DNA of 64,000 nt from Myxococcales bacterium (GCA_016794465.1 JAEUKA010000053.1:147999-211998), one strand, 5' to 3'; positions 18,007-26,807 are shown, counted from the stretch's first letter. The notes: a model not told the origin generated them from the sequence alone. Numbers and translations are program-made.

Positions 18007-19545
18007 ATGACGCTGGGGGGCTTGCGGGCGGTGGTGCTGCCACTGCTCTTGTGGGGTGTGCTGCAGCTTGCGGGTTGCCAAGGGCACGCGCAGGTGACGA
18101 ACGTTTCGGTGGCGCAGACAGCCGGGTCGGGGTCGCGCAGTCGCTTTTTGGTGCGGGTCGAGGTGCAGAGCTCGGAAGCGCTGGCGGACCACAACTTCGT
18201 TGGACCCGAGCTGACCGATTGGGGTCCGCGCTTGATGACGGCGCTCGATCGGGCGTTGATGGCGGAGACGCTGCCTCGGACGGTGATGGTGCAGCTGACG
18301 ATGTATCCAGACCGCGATGCCACCGTCGAGCTGGCGGCAAGTCCGGTGCTGCCTCGCCCGCTCGTGCAGCGGCTCACGCAGTCGTTTTTCGACAGTCGTC
18401 CACCGAGGACCAAGCTGGTCGGCTACACCTTGCGGATTGTGGCAAAGGTAGGTGCGGGCGCGCCAGACGGAGAGTCGAGCTGTACGCCGAAGCTCTTGTC
18501 GGCTCACGAGCAGCGACTGGCGACTCTGCGCGCGGCGACGCTGGGGGAGCGGGTTCGCCTGCTCAAAGAGTGGTCACGAAACGAAGTGCTGCCGGTGCTG
18601 TCGGTGGTGATGCGGTCGGCCGAGGCGGACTTTACCGGCATGCGCAGCGTCGGAGCGATGGTCCAGCGCAGTGACTCGTCGCAGTCCGTCGCGGAGCTGC
18701 TCGACAAAAATCCGCAGTATTGGCAGGCAATGCTCGAGATGGCGCCGGGAAATCCGCTGCTGCTGTCGTCGCGACTGTTTTTGTATGTGGCGCGTGGCGA
18801 GCTGGATCTGACGCGGCTGTATCTGAAGCCGGTCTACTACTTTGCCAAGCGTGACAACCTGGCGCACGACTATCTGGACCAGCTGCGCGACTACGTGATC
18901 CTGTTTTACGAGTCGCTGGATGCGCGGATTCGGGTCGGTGTCGAGCTGCACGATCAGGGTCGGTTCGACGACGCGATGGCGCTGTACGACGGGATCTTGC
19001 GCGACTATCCGTGCTCGGCGCTGGCGATCTACGAGCGGTGGTTTGCCAAGAACAGTCGCGAGCTGCGACCTGTCCCCAAGAGCGAGCGGCTGACGGAAAG
19101 CTCCGTCTCGAGAGGCGAAGTTACTCTCGATGAGTGGGAACAGGTGCGGACCGAGGTCTTTGCCTGCAATCCGATGTTCGAGATTGACGCCGTGTCACGC
19201 GGGCCGCAGCGACGGCAGCAGATGCTTCGGCGGCTGGCCCTGCGCGAGCTGTGGAAAGAGCGCAGCGTCGAGAGCCTTGACTATTTGCGCTTGGCTGACA
19301 TTGCGCTTGACCTCGGGGAATATGGGCTGGCCGCGCACTTGTATTACCTGATTGGAACGGGGCTGTCCGCCAAGTCATACGGCGATCGCAACGTGCTGGC
19401 TCACTTCCTGTTTTCCGTCGAGCAGCTTGGCGTAAAAGCGATCAAAGAGCTGTTCAAAGGCGATCACGTGCGCGACTTTTCGGAGATTCAAAAGCAGAGC
19501 GAAGCGCGGCTGCGCGGTGGGCCTGCGACGCGGCCTGGAGTGTGA
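18007..19545 (+). CDS. Lipoprotein of unknown function
   Basis: 512 residues with a lipoprotein signal: hydrophobic LPLLLWGVLQ followed by the lipobox LAGC. The mature part has an N-terminal domain (about residues 30-160) with a beta pattern (RFLVRVEVQSSEAL, LPRTVMVQLTMYP), then an alpha-helical region with TPR-like pieces (HDQGRFDDAMALYDGILRDYP, ADIALDLGEYGLAAHLYYL). No family is recognised. It may be an outer-membrane or periplasmic TPR lipoprotein. It follows mnmE after 115 bp and converges on the oxidoreductase gene at 19558, 12 bp away. Confidence 0.75.
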   Translation: MTLGGLRAVVLPLLLWGVLQLAGCQGHAQVTNVSVAQTAGSGSRSRFLVRVEVQSSEALADHNFVGPELTDWGPRLMTALDRALMAETLPRTVMVQLTMYPDRDATVELAASPVLPRPLVQRLTQSFFDSRPPRTKLVGYTLRIVAKVGAGAPDGESSCTPKLLSAHEQRLATLRAATLGERVRLLKEWSRNEVLPVLSVVMRSAEADFTGMRSVGAMVQRSDSSQSVAELLDKNPQYWQAMLEMAPGNPLLLSSRLFLYVARGELDLTRLYLKPVYYFAKRDNLAHDYLDQLRDYVILFYESLDARIRVGVELHDQGRFDDAMALYDGILRDYPCSALAIYERWFAKNSRELRPVPKSERLTESSVSRGEVTLDEWEQVRTEVFACNPMFEIDAVSRGPQRRQQMLRRLALRELWKERSVESLDYLRLADIALDLGEYGLAAHLYYLIGTGLSAKSYGDRNVLAHFLFSVEQLGVKAIKELFKGDHVRDFSEIQKQSEARLRGGPATRPGV

Positions 19546-19557
19546 TGGACGGCGGGC

Positions 19558-20550
19558 TTAGCGCAAGCTCGGCTGAGTCAGGCCTGCATACATCTGCAGT
19601 CGAAGCGACTGGGTGAGCCGCAGCGCTTCGGTCGCATCCTCGGCGGTCACCAGCGGCGGCTGGCCTGCGCGAATGGCGCGAATGAAGTCTTGAACCTCCA
19701 GCAGCAGCGGCTCGGCGGTGGGAACCTGCACCTGATCGATCTGGGTGTGCTGCTGATACGACACGCCACCGTCTTGAGCCTGATACGTCGATACGGTGTT
19801 GCGATAGCTCTGAATCTCTTTGCGAAGCAGGTCAGCGACGATGAAGGCCGAGGGCGTGGTGACCTCGATGCTGCGGACCTTCTGTTCGGTGACGCGCGAG
19901 GCGGTGAGGGTGACCACCGGCCCGCCGTGAAAGCCGACGTGGGCGACGCCATGATCGATCTCGCGAGTTCGGACGATTCGGCCGATGCCGTCGTGATGCT
20001 GCACCGTCATTCCTCGGCACAGATCGAGCATCAAGTCCACGTCGTGGATCATCAGGTCGAGGACCACATCCACCGCCTGGCTCGAGGTCGAAAAACTGGA
20101 CAAGCGCCGAAATACGATCGCAAACGGCCGCTGGCCACCTTCGACAATCAGGCGCTTCAGCTCCGAAAAGACCGGGTTGTAGCGCTCGATGTGGCCGACC
20201 ATCAGCAGCTTGCCGGTGCGACGGGCCATCGCGGTCAAGACCTCGGCTTGATCGACCTGCTCGGTGATGGCTTTCTCGACGAGGACGTGCTTACCGAGGC
20301 TGAGGCTCTGCTCGACGTGAACAAAGTGCAGCGGTGTCGGGGTGGCGATGCTGACCGCGTCGACCCCAGCGAGCAGCGCTTCCGGCGACGGAGCAACCTG
20401 GGTGCCGTAGCGAGTCGCCACCTGCTGCGCGCGATCCGAGCTGGCATCAAAAACAGAGACAAGCTGGACCTCGGGCTGACTGCTGAGCACGCGGACATGC
20501 CGCTCACCCATCAGACCGACCCCCCAGACGCCGATTCGCAGCGGCGCCAT
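19558..20550 (-). CDS. Gfo/Idh/MocA family NAD(P)-dependent oxidoreductase
   Basis: 330 residues. The N-terminal Rossmann fold has GVWGVGLMGERHVRVL, followed by DAVSIATPTPLH and the family motif VLVEKAI (EKP-like, with Ala for Pro). The C-terminal domain contains DLMIHDVDLMLDLC, where the His is the usual catalytic residue. That MIHD(V/I)D signature resembles UDP-sugar 3-dehydrogenases such as GnnA of lipid A diamine synthesis, but the substrate cannot be settled from sequence alone. No lpx or sugar gene is adjacent. Confidence 0.85.
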   Translation of the reverse strand: MAPLRIGVWGVGLMGERHVRVLSSQPEVQLVSVFDASSDRAQQVATRYGTQVAPSPEALLAGVDAVSIATPTPLHFVHVEQSLSLGKHVLVEKAITEQVDQAEVLTAMARRTGKLLMVGHIERYNPVFSELKRLIVEGGQRPFAIVFRRLSSFSTSSQAVDVVLDLMIHDVDLMLDLCRGMTVQHHDGIGRIVRTREIDHGVAHVGFHGGPVVTLTASRVTEQKVRSIEVTTPSAFIVADLLRKEIQSYRNTVSTYQAQDGGVSYQQHTQIDQVQVPTAEPLLLEVQDFIRAIRAGQPPLVTAEDATEALRLTQSLRLQMYAGLTQPSLR

Positions 20551-20583
20551 TACTGGACACCTCGGCTCGATCCGATCCCGATG

Positions 20584-21300
20584 CTACGGGGTCGAGGTCT
20601 GGGCCTTGCGAAGCTGTGCGAACACCGATCGGTACTCGTTTTTGCCAACACGGTAGTACTTGAGCTTCGACCATTCGTCGTTTGAGAACAAGTCCTCTTC
20701 GCAGCGGGAATCCCAGACGGTGACAGCCCCCGAAGTTTGCGGCTGGGTGACCAAGATCCGTACCGCACGTGGATCGGTGTTGCGCAGCATCAGCAGGCGG
20801 GCTTTGCGCTCGGCGGCGCCCAAGCTGTCGACTTCCGTGGGAGGAACATCGGGTAGCTCGTTGAAGGCCGACGGGAGCTGGAAGCTGACCAGGCCCTGCA
20901 CGTTCGCGGAGTAAGCAGCGACGGCAGTGAGCGTCTGCGGCTCGGGAGTCGTGACCAGCTCGCTGCCGCAGCTTGGCGGCGCTTGGCCTTCGCTACACGG
21001 AGCCGACGAGACGGACGGGCCGCTGCAGATCTTGATGGAGAGATCTCGATAAGCAATTGGTGCGCCCATCGTGTCGGTCCGAGCGCCGATGAGTGCCACG
21101 TCGATGCACGCCGCTGTGCGGAGCGCGCACGGGTCGTTTGTCTCGCAGCCAGTCATCGCCAAGACCGGAAGGATGCCCCACACCGCGAAGCCCAGTCCAA
21201 GTCGCCGTCTGCCGCCAGACCTGCCGGTGCCGGTGGTGCTGCCAGGGATGCTGGCGGTGCGGAGGATGGACGACAGTCGCTTGCCAAGTTCCGTGACCAT
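20584..21300 (-). CDS. Lipoprotein of unknown function
   Basis: 238 residues from the ATG at 21300; the frame runs open further upstream without a plausible start. A long N-region rich in Arg, Gly and Ser precedes the hydrophobic stretch GFAVWGILPVLAM and the lipobox MTGC. The mature protein is Cys-containing (CALRTAACID, CSGPSVSSAPC, CGSELV) and ends in a ~60-residue domain with VTVWDSRCEEDLFSNDEW. No family is recognised. It diverges from the diguanylate cyclase gene across a 290-bp space. Confidence 0.6.
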   Translation of the reverse strand: MVTELGKRLSSILRTASIPGSTTGTGRSGGRRRLGLGFAVWGILPVLAMTGCETNDPCALRTAACIDVALIGARTDTMGAPIAYRDLSIKICSGPSVSSAPCSEGQAPPSCGSELVTTPEPQTLTAVAAYSANVQGLVSFQLPSAFNELPDVPPTEVDSLGAAERKARLLMLRNTDPRAVRILVTQPQTSGAVTVWDSRCEEDLFSNDEWSKLKYYRVGKNEYRSVFAQLRKAQTSTP

Positions 21301-21589
21301 GGCCGCGCAACCTATCACAGCTCGCTGGGAAAGGGGTGAGGAAGGCAATAGCAGCCTCGACAACAGGACCGATGATCCGACTTTTCCCAGGATGTGCAGG
21401 AATCGCAGTTGTGCTATAAGAGCTGTCTTCCAAGGGTCGGCTGATGCCAGGCATCCAGTTCTTCTTCGCACCAAGCTCACTGCTGCCTTCGACGGAGGTT
21501 TCGGCCCCGCACCGCTCGGGTGTCCCCGGCCGTCAGAGGCGTGGGGAAACGATGGTCCCGTAACGGGACTGCCATATGAGGTGTGGCCG

Positions 21590-22690
21590 GTGCGTGAATT
21601 CATCCTGTGCCTAGACGACCAAGAGTGGGAACTGCTGCGACTTCGGCAACAGCTCCTGGCTCGCTTCGGTGAGCGCTGTGTCGTCGAGAGCATGACTGCC
21701 CCCGCCGTGTTTCGGCAGCGGCTCGATGAGCTGGCGCGGCGTGACGAGCCGGTGACAATGCTGCTGCTCGGTGGGCAGCTGCTGCAGGAGGGCGGACTGG
21801 AGGCGCTGATTGAGCTGCACAAGCTCGTACCGCATGCGGGCAAGCTGCTCCTGCTGGAGTCGGCGCAAGACGAGCTGCTGCCGCTCGCGGTGAGCCATGC
21901 CGGCGTGAGTCACGGTCTGTTGCGGCCGATTGACGAGATGCAGCTGTCCCTTTGCATCGAGTCGGTTTTTCGCGAGCAGCGGCTGATTCGGACGAGTGAG
22001 ACGCTGCTTCACGCGCTGCGCGAACAGCAAAAGCAGCTGGAGGCGATGCAGCAAGATGTCGATGCGCGAGTGCGGGAGCGGACGCGGGCACTGGAAGAGG
22101 CGAATCGGCGCCTGACTCAGCTGGCGGCCACCGACGGGCTGACCGGCCTGCACAACCACCGCTATCTACAAGAACACTTGGTGCTGGAAGTCGAGCGGTC
22201 GCTGCGCACCGGCATTCCACTGGGGATGCTGATGGTCGATGTCGATCACTTTCGTCAGTACAACAATCGCTTTGGTCATCAGACGGGCGACGAGGTGCTG
22301 CGACGGGTGGCGCGGCTGATCGCGGAGCATCGGCGGGTCAATGACGTGGTGGCGCGCTACGGGGGCGAGGAGTTCGCGCTGCTGCTCATCAATGCCGATC
22401 ATCGGGTGGCCTCGAACATTGGTGAGCGACTGCGGGCGCGGGTGGCGGCTGAGCGATTTCCGCAGACTCACGAGCTGCCGGGCGGGATGCTGACGATCTC
22501 GGTGGGAGTGGCGAGCTGTCCGACGGATGGAACCTCGGCGGCGAGTCTCTTGCAAGCGGCTGACGCAGCGCTGTTTCGGGCCAAACAGAGTGGTCGAAAT
22601 CGTGTCTGCATCGCCGGTGAGCCGCCGCAGTTTGGCGAGCCCAAAGCCGCCGTCCGCGTCCAGTCCGCCCGCGTCAGCAAGAGCGGCTAA
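21590..22690 (+). CDS. Diguanylate cyclase with an N-terminal receiver-like domain
   Basis: 366 residues from a GTG at 21590 (VREFILCLDD); a GTG at 21581 is also in frame. The first ~130 residues have a receiver-like alternation (FILCLDDQEWELLRLRQQLL, VTMLLLGGQLL, GKLLLLESAQ) but lack a clear acceptor Asp in the usual place. A coiled-coil linker (ALREQQKQLEAMQQDVDARV) joins the GGDEF domain, where the active-site signature is GGEEF in RYGGEEFALL, with DGLTGLHNHRYL at the N-box. It should make cyclic di-GMP. No RxxD inhibitory site was obvious. Confidence 0.9.
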   Translation: MREFILCLDDQEWELLRLRQQLLARFGERCVVESMTAPAVFRQRLDELARRDEPVTMLLLGGQLLQEGGLEALIELHKLVPHAGKLLLLESAQDELLPLAVSHAGVSHGLLRPIDEMQLSLCIESVFREQRLIRTSETLLHALREQQKQLEAMQQDVDARVRERTRALEEANRRLTQLAATDGLTGLHNHRYLQEHLVLEVERSLRTGIPLGMLMVDVDHFRQYNNRFGHQTGDEVLRRVARLIAEHRRVNDVVARYGGEEFALLLINADHRVASNIGERLRARVAAERFPQTHELPGGMLTISVGVASCPTDGTSAASLLQAADAALFRAKQSGRNRVCIAGEPPQFGEPKAAVRVQSARVSKSG

Positions 22691-22709
22691 CGCTGTCGAA
22701 AAGCGGTCG

Positions 22710-23741
22710 CTAGTCTATCGACTTGGCGCAGCGGAAGCCGAGTCGATGTGGGCCCCGGTTCGACGGTGGAACTCCGCGTCGCTCCGCTCCACGCATGCGA
22801 TCGCCGGTGAAGTACCAAGATCCGCCCTTGAGCAGCTTTTCCGAGAAGCCCTTGCAGTACTTCGGGCCGCCGCCGCACGGGCCGAGCGGGTCGGGTCCGT
22901 CGCAGGCCGCGCCGCACTCTTTGGCACAGCCGTGATAGCAGTCGCTTTTCCAGTCGTTGACCCACTCCCAGCTGTTGCCGGCCATGTCGTACAGTCCGTA
23001 GCGGAATGCGCCGTGGGTCGCGACCTCGGAGGTCGTGCCGGTGCCGCAGCCCTTGGCCCCGAGCGGCTCCTCATACACCGCGACCTTGCAGCTCGGCGGC
23101 TCATTGCCCCACGGATAGGCGTCACCCTCGGGACCGCGCGCCGCCTTTTCCCACTCTGCTTCCGTCGGTAAGCGCTTATTCGCGTAGTGACAGAAGTCGT
23201 ACGCCTGATACCAGCTCACCGCGACCACCGGCTGCTTGGGCTTTACGTACATCCCGAAGTACTTGATCGGCGGCTCGCACTTGCCCAGCTCGACGCAGCG
23301 GAAGTACTGATCGTTGGTGACCTCGACGGTGTCCATGAAAAACGGCGACACCGTGATGCGCATCTTTGGCCGTTCGTCGGGCTTTCCGCCGTGATCGTTG
23401 CCGCGATAAAACGGCCCGCCTGGAATGCAAACCATCCCCGGCGGAGCGTCCTTGCCACAGGGAACCTCACTCGACGCGAGCTTGGTGCCCTGGGTCGGAT
23501 CGGGCTTGCTGGTTTCGGGCTCACCGCTGGCCAAAAAGCCCGTCGGTGCAGGCTCATCCGTCGGTGCATCGGCAGGAACCTTCAGCGTCGCTAGCTTGAC
23601 CGCTTTTTTCGCACGAGACTTGGCGGTCGCGGCGCGCTGCTCGCAGGACAGGTTCGCAAACAGCCCGCCCCCCAGCAGTCCCACCACCACAAGTCGCCAG
23701 GGCCAGCCCGGACGACCAGGCACAGGAGAAGCTACTTTCAT
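22710..23741 (-). CDS. Formylglycine-generating-enzyme (SUMF1/FGE-sulfatase) domain lipoprotein
   Basis: 343 residues from the ATG at 23741. A basic N-terminus, hydrophobic LVVVGLLGGGLFANL and Cys in LSC form a lipobox. After a ~90-residue Lys/Ala/Pro-rich region comes the FGE-sulfatase domain: PGGPFYRGND, PFFMDTVEVTNDQYFRCV, VAVSWYQAYDFCHYANKRLPTEAEWEKAARGP, the end GGSWYFTGDRMRGAERRG and LGFRCAK. True FGE converts sulfatase Cys to formylglycine, but most bacterial domain members in kinase-rich genomes have other or unknown roles. It converges on the GGDEF gene and no sulfatase is near. Confidence 0.86.
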   Translation of the reverse strand: MKVASPVPGRPGWPWRLVVVGLLGGGLFANLSCEQRAATAKSRAKKAVKLATLKVPADAPTDEPAPTGFLASGEPETSKPDPTQGTKLASSEVPCGKDAPPGMVCIPGGPFYRGNDHGGKPDERPKMRITVSPFFMDTVEVTNDQYFRCVELGKCEPPIKYFGMYVKPKQPVVAVSWYQAYDFCHYANKRLPTEAEWEKAARGPEGDAYPWGNEPPSCKVAVYEEPLGAKGCGTGTTSEVATHGAFRYGLYDMAGNSWEWVNDWKSDCYHGCAKECGAACDGPDPLGPCGGGPKYCKGFSEKLLKGGSWYFTGDRMRGAERRGVPPSNRGPHRLGFRCAKSID

Positions 23742-23824
23742 CTCGAACTTATCAAAGCCGATTGGACAGCGCGCCGTCAACCCCTGCGCCGCCCGCGTGG
23801 TACGGGTACACTGCGCCCAACGTC

Positions 23825-24550
23825 ATGATTGCAATTGCCTTTGAGGGCTGTGCCTGTCGAGCCGCGTTCCATGCCGGGGTTTGTGCAGCACTTGCCGAGG
23901 GAAACATCGCGCTCGATCTCGCTTCTGGCGCTTCGTCTGGTTCGCTGTGCGCTGCGGCGGTGGCTGCCGGACGGGGTGCGCAGCTACCGGCGATGTGGCG
24001 AGCGCTCGCCGGTCGGAAGGTGGTGTCGCTGCGGCGGCTTTTGTGGAATCGCTCGCCGTTTGACATGAGCTACTTGGTTCGCAGCGCGCTTTTGGAGCAC
24101 CTGGGAACGCTCGATCTGCGCAGCTGTCCGACGGAAGCACTGATCGTTGCGACGCGGCTTTCCGATCTGTCGCGGATCGTCTATTCCAGTCGGCACGAGC
24201 CGGATCTCATCGAGCCGCTGATGGGCTCGTGCTTTTTTCCGCTGCTCTACGGCAGGCCGGTGCGGGTGCGGACGGACTGGCTCCTCGACGGTGGAGCGGT
24301 GGACAACCTGCCGATTGAGATCCTGGCCGAGCGGGGCGCCACCGACATCATTGCGGTGATCTCGAAGGCGGACGGGCGGGTCAACAAGACGCTGCTCCAC
24401 AAGCGCTGGCTTCCGTCGGTGCGAGGCGCGCGGCTGCATGTCATCAAGCCCAGTCGACCGCTGCCGATTGGCTCGTGGGACTTCAATGTCGATCGCATGA
24501 ACCACGCCATCGACGAGGGCTATCAGCAAGGTCGCCTGTTTCTGCGCTGA
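23825..24550 (+). CDS. Patatin-like phospholipase
   Basis: 241 residues from the ATG at 23825. It starts directly with the patatin oxyanion region (AFEGCACRAAFHAGVCAAL), then the nucleophile elbow GASSGS (Ser of GxSxG) and the catalytic Asp in DGGAVDNLP. These three sites match the Ser-Asp dyad lipases, although the first glycine loop is less glycine-rich than normal (Cys and Arg replace two positions). It likely hydrolyses acyl esters of lipids. It diverges from the FGE-like gene with starts 84 bp apart. Its stop codon lies in the first copy of a 17-bp direct repeat. Confidence 0.85.
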   Translation: MIAIAFEGCACRAAFHAGVCAALAEGNIALDLASGASSGSLCAAAVAAGRGAQLPAMWRALAGRKVVSLRRLLWNRSPFDMSYLVRSALLEHLGTLDLRSCPTEALIVATRLSDLSRIVYSSRHEPDLIEPLMGSCFFPLLYGRPVRVRTDWLLDGGAVDNLPIEILAERGATDIIAVISKADGRVNKTLLHKRWLPSVRGARLHVIKPSRPLPIGSWDFNVDRMNHAIDEGYQQGRLFLR

Positions 24551-24595
24551 CGTGGGCGGGGCGCTGACGTGGGCGGGGCGCTGACGTGGGCGGGC
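24547..24595. repeat. Three tandem copies of a 17-bp repeat
   Basis: The unit CTGACGTGGGCGGGGCG occurs at 24547, 24564 and 24581, the third copy diverging at its end. The first copy includes the TGA of the patatin gene. All copies are nearly identical, pointing to recent slippage. No function is visible. Confidence 0.7.
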
Positions 24596-24620
24596 GGTCG
24601 GCTTGTGATATGTAGCGGAG

Positions 24621-24983
24621 ATGCAGTCGACCGGGAGTGTTTGGCAGGTCTTTGGCACGCGCAAGTGTCCCGAAACTCGCAAAGCGCAGCGCTTTTTTAA
24701 GGAGCGCGGGGTTCGCATTCAGGAGGTCGAGCTGACCGAGCGCGGGATGAGTCCGGGCGAGCTAAAGTCCGTCGCTGCGCAGTCCGGTTGGGCGGCGCTG
24801 CTCGATCGCTCTGGGGAACGCTTTTTGGCCCGAGGCCTTGCGCACTCGCTGCTGTCCGACAAAGACATCGAGCGGCTCCTACTCGAAGATCCGCGCCTGC
24901 TCGTGACTCCGGTTGTGCGCTGTGGCAAGCGCAGCTCGATCGGCTTCCAGCCCGAGCTGTGGCAGACCTGGCTCAAGGGGTGA
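24621..24983 (+). CDS. ArsC/Spx-family thioredoxin-fold protein
   Basis: 120 residues, the normal size of the family. The single active-site Cys is in FGTRKCPETRKAQRFF near residue 16, followed by EVELTERGMSPGELKSVA and the family end LLVTPVVRCGKRSSIGFQPELWQTWL. A second Cys (VVRC) precedes the C-terminal helix. Members include arsenate reductases, Spx and YffB-type proteins; there is no ars operon here, so arsenate reduction is only one possibility. The three-unit palindrome array begins 7 bp after its stop. Confidence 0.75.
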   Translation: MQSTGSVWQVFGTRKCPETRKAQRFFKERGVRIQEVELTERGMSPGELKSVAAQSGWAALLDRSGERFLARGLAHSLLSDKDIERLLLEDPRLLVTPVVRCGKRSSIGFQPELWQTWLKG

Positions 24984-24990
24984 GCGCACA

Positions 24991-25083
24991 ATAAGAGGAG
25001 TATAAAATGACTCTTATAGAGAAATAAGAAGCATTTTGTACGACTCTTATTCGTGTATAAGAATCATTTCAAATGACTCTTAT
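24991..25083. repeat. Array of three 27-bp AT-rich palindromic units with an exact 33-bp period
   Basis: Units at 24991-25017, 25024-25050 and 25057-25083 each start with ATAAGA and end with CTCTTAT. The 6-bp spacers between them differ. The third unit is an almost perfect palindrome (left arm ATAAGAATCATTT against the reverse complement ATAAGAGTCATTT). The array lies between the convergent ArsC-like gene (stop 24983) and the CxxCH lipoprotein gene (stop 25124). Related units occur at 9712, 26808 and 34711. No T-run or flanking target duplication was seen. Confidence 0.75.
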
Positions 25084-25123
25084 TCGGCTTGGAGGTCTTG
25101 AGGCCGCCAGGCTTGCTTCGCCA

Positions 25124-25708
25124 TTACCTTCCGCTGGGAAGGCGCAGCGCTTCGATCGCGGGAATGGCGCCGCCGCAGCTCTGCTCGTGACAGGCGCGGC
25201 AGCCATCAAGGACCCGTCCATAGGCCTTGGCAGCCTCGGCAGGAGGCGCTTCTTGCAGCGCCTTGACCGCAGCAAGGTAGCTCTGCGCATAGCCGTCAAA
25301 AGCGGCGTTGCGATCGGTGGCTGTGGTCGGCCAGGAGCAGCGAATCTTGCGAAACGTGGGAAGCAGCGGACCGACTTTTTCCCCGCGCTCGATCGCAGCG
25401 CGCGCCAGCTTCAGCTCGGCTTGCATGGTCCGCATCAGCTGCGCCAGCTCACTGCTGCCATTCGGATTGAGCGGCGAAGGAATCAGATGACCGGGACTGC
25501 CAGGAATGCCGGGCGTAAGCGCTGTCTGTAACGTACACGGTGGCTCGGAGTCTGTCGGAGCTGCAGACTGTGCTGCGTTCACCGTCGCTGGGGCCGGAGC
25601 CTGGGCCAGGGTCGCCGGCTGAGCGGGGGTTGCCGTCGGGGTTGCTGACTGGGGACAGCCCGCAGCCAGCAGTACGAAAAAGAGCCAAGCAGAGTGGTTG
25701 CCGTTCAC
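25124..25708 (-). CDS. Lipoprotein with a C-terminal CxxCH haem-binding motif (cytochrome c'-like?)
   Basis: 194 residues. The signal peptide ends in a lipobox (LFFVLLAAGC), followed by a ~60-residue Ala/Thr/Pro linker. The rest is mostly helical: LAQLMRTMQAELKLARAAIERGEK, AFDGYAQSYLAAVKALQEAPPAEAAKAYGRVLDGCRACHEQSCGG. The CRACH sequence fits covalent haem c attachment, and its place in the last helix resembles cytochrome c' (PF01322), which binds haem on a C-terminal CxxCH in a four-helix bundle. That class is an inference. Role in electron transfer or gas binding is unknown; neighbours give no hint. Confidence 0.72.
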   Translation of the reverse strand: MNGNHSAWLFFVLLAAGCPQSATPTATPAQPATLAQAPAPATVNAAQSAAPTDSEPPCTLQTALTPGIPGSPGHLIPSPLNPNGSSELAQLMRTMQAELKLARAAIERGEKVGPLLPTFRKIRCSWPTTATDRNAAFDGYAQSYLAAVKALQEAPPAEAAKAYGRVLDGCRACHEQSCGGAIPAIEALRLPSGR

Positions 25709-25772
25709 AGCTCCGAACCTAGCACAGCCAGGCGCGCGGTGATCGCTGTGCAGGCCGAGATCGCGCTGCGGG

Positions 25773-26774
25773 TTAGGAGTGTGCGTCCAGCAGCTGATCG
25801 AGATAGTGACCGACCGCGTAGTCTAGCCAGCGACGGTACGGCTGATTGGCAGAGACATAGCCGAGGTGTCCGCCGTGCCTTTCTAGGTGCAGGTGAATGC
25901 CGCTGCCGTAGCGCGCACGCTGAAAGTCACGCGGATCGATAAAGGGGTCGTCTTCCGCATGGATGATCACCGTCGGCTGGGTGATGTTCGGCAGGTGCGG
26001 CAGCGCGCTCGATCGCTGGTAGTAGTCGTTGCGATCGCGAAAGCCACCGAGCGGCGCGGTGAACGCATCGTCAAACTCCTGTAGCGACATCCGCAGATGG
26101 ACCGGATAGCGACCTTTGGGAATCAGTCCGTCTGCCTCGCGCTCGCGTACATAGCGCACGCAGCCGCGCAGAAAGTACAGGTTGAAGATTCGGTGATGCG
26201 GCGCGCTGATCAGATCGGCACAGCGCGACAGGTGAATCGGCGGATTGATGGCGATGGCAGCGTCGGGCTTGTGATGTGGACCCCCGTGACCGTCCCCCAG
26301 ACAGAGCAGCAGCGCATTGGCACTTAAGGAAAAGCCGATCCCGATAAGGAGTGCTTGGGGATGACGCTTCCGAACCTCTGCAAAGACCGCGCTGAGATCG
26401 GCGGCGACACCGCTGTGATAGATGCCTTTGGCGAGTCCGCGACCTTCCCCGCAGCCTCGGTGATTGACGCTGTAGACGGTGCAGCCACGCGCATGTCCAA
26501 GCGCGGCGATGCGACGCATGTAGTGTCTGTCGCAGTTGCCGCCGAGTCCATGAAAGCCGCACAGCACCACTTCGCGCTTCCCGGTGCGCACTTCCGGGGG
26601 CGGCGCAAAGACCCTGGCAACCAGGCGATCTCCGTCGGGAAGATCGATCTCTGTCCGTTCGCTCGGGGCCGAAAACGGCGGCGCCGACAGATAGTTGCCA
26701 AACAGGCTCTGCAGATAACCACTCTTGGCCCAGCGCGGCGGCAGACATGGCAAAGGCGGACGGGTCAGCTTCAT
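25773..26774 (-). CDS. YheT-like alpha/beta hydrolase
   Basis: 333 residues. Family marks: RWAKSGYLQSLFGNYL at the N-terminus, GFHGLGGNCDRHYM in the oxyanion region, VYSVNHRGCGEG, the nucleophile Ser in GIGFSLSAN, the acid in IIHAEDDPFIDP and His in ERHGGHLGYV. Together these match the YheT/EMB8 group of hydrolases, whose substrates are unknown in bacteria. It is followed on the same strand by no close gene, and lies 86 bp downstream of the prenyl synthase stop. Confidence 0.85.
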   Translation of the reverse strand: MKLTRPPLPCLPPRWAKSGYLQSLFGNYLSAPPFSAPSERTEIDLPDGDRLVARVFAPPPEVRTGKREVVLCGFHGLGGNCDRHYMRRIAALGHARGCTVYSVNHRGCGEGRGLAKGIYHSGVAADLSAVFAEVRKRHPQALLIGIGFSLSANALLLCLGDGHGGPHHKPDAAIAINPPIHLSRCADLISAPHHRIFNLYFLRGCVRYVREREADGLIPKGRYPVHLRMSLQEFDDAFTAPLGGFRDRNDYYQRSSALPHLPNITQPTVIIHAEDDPFIDPRDFQRARYGSGIHLHLERHGGHLGYVSANQPYRRWLDYAVGHYLDQLLDAHS

Positions 26775-26807
26775 CGGGACAGGGTTCCTGGTTGGGGCCT
26801 AGCGCAG

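Noticed and set aside
24991..25083. A tiny CRISPR array
   Set aside because: The units are only 27 bp, differ from each other, have 6-bp spacers, and no cas gene is present.
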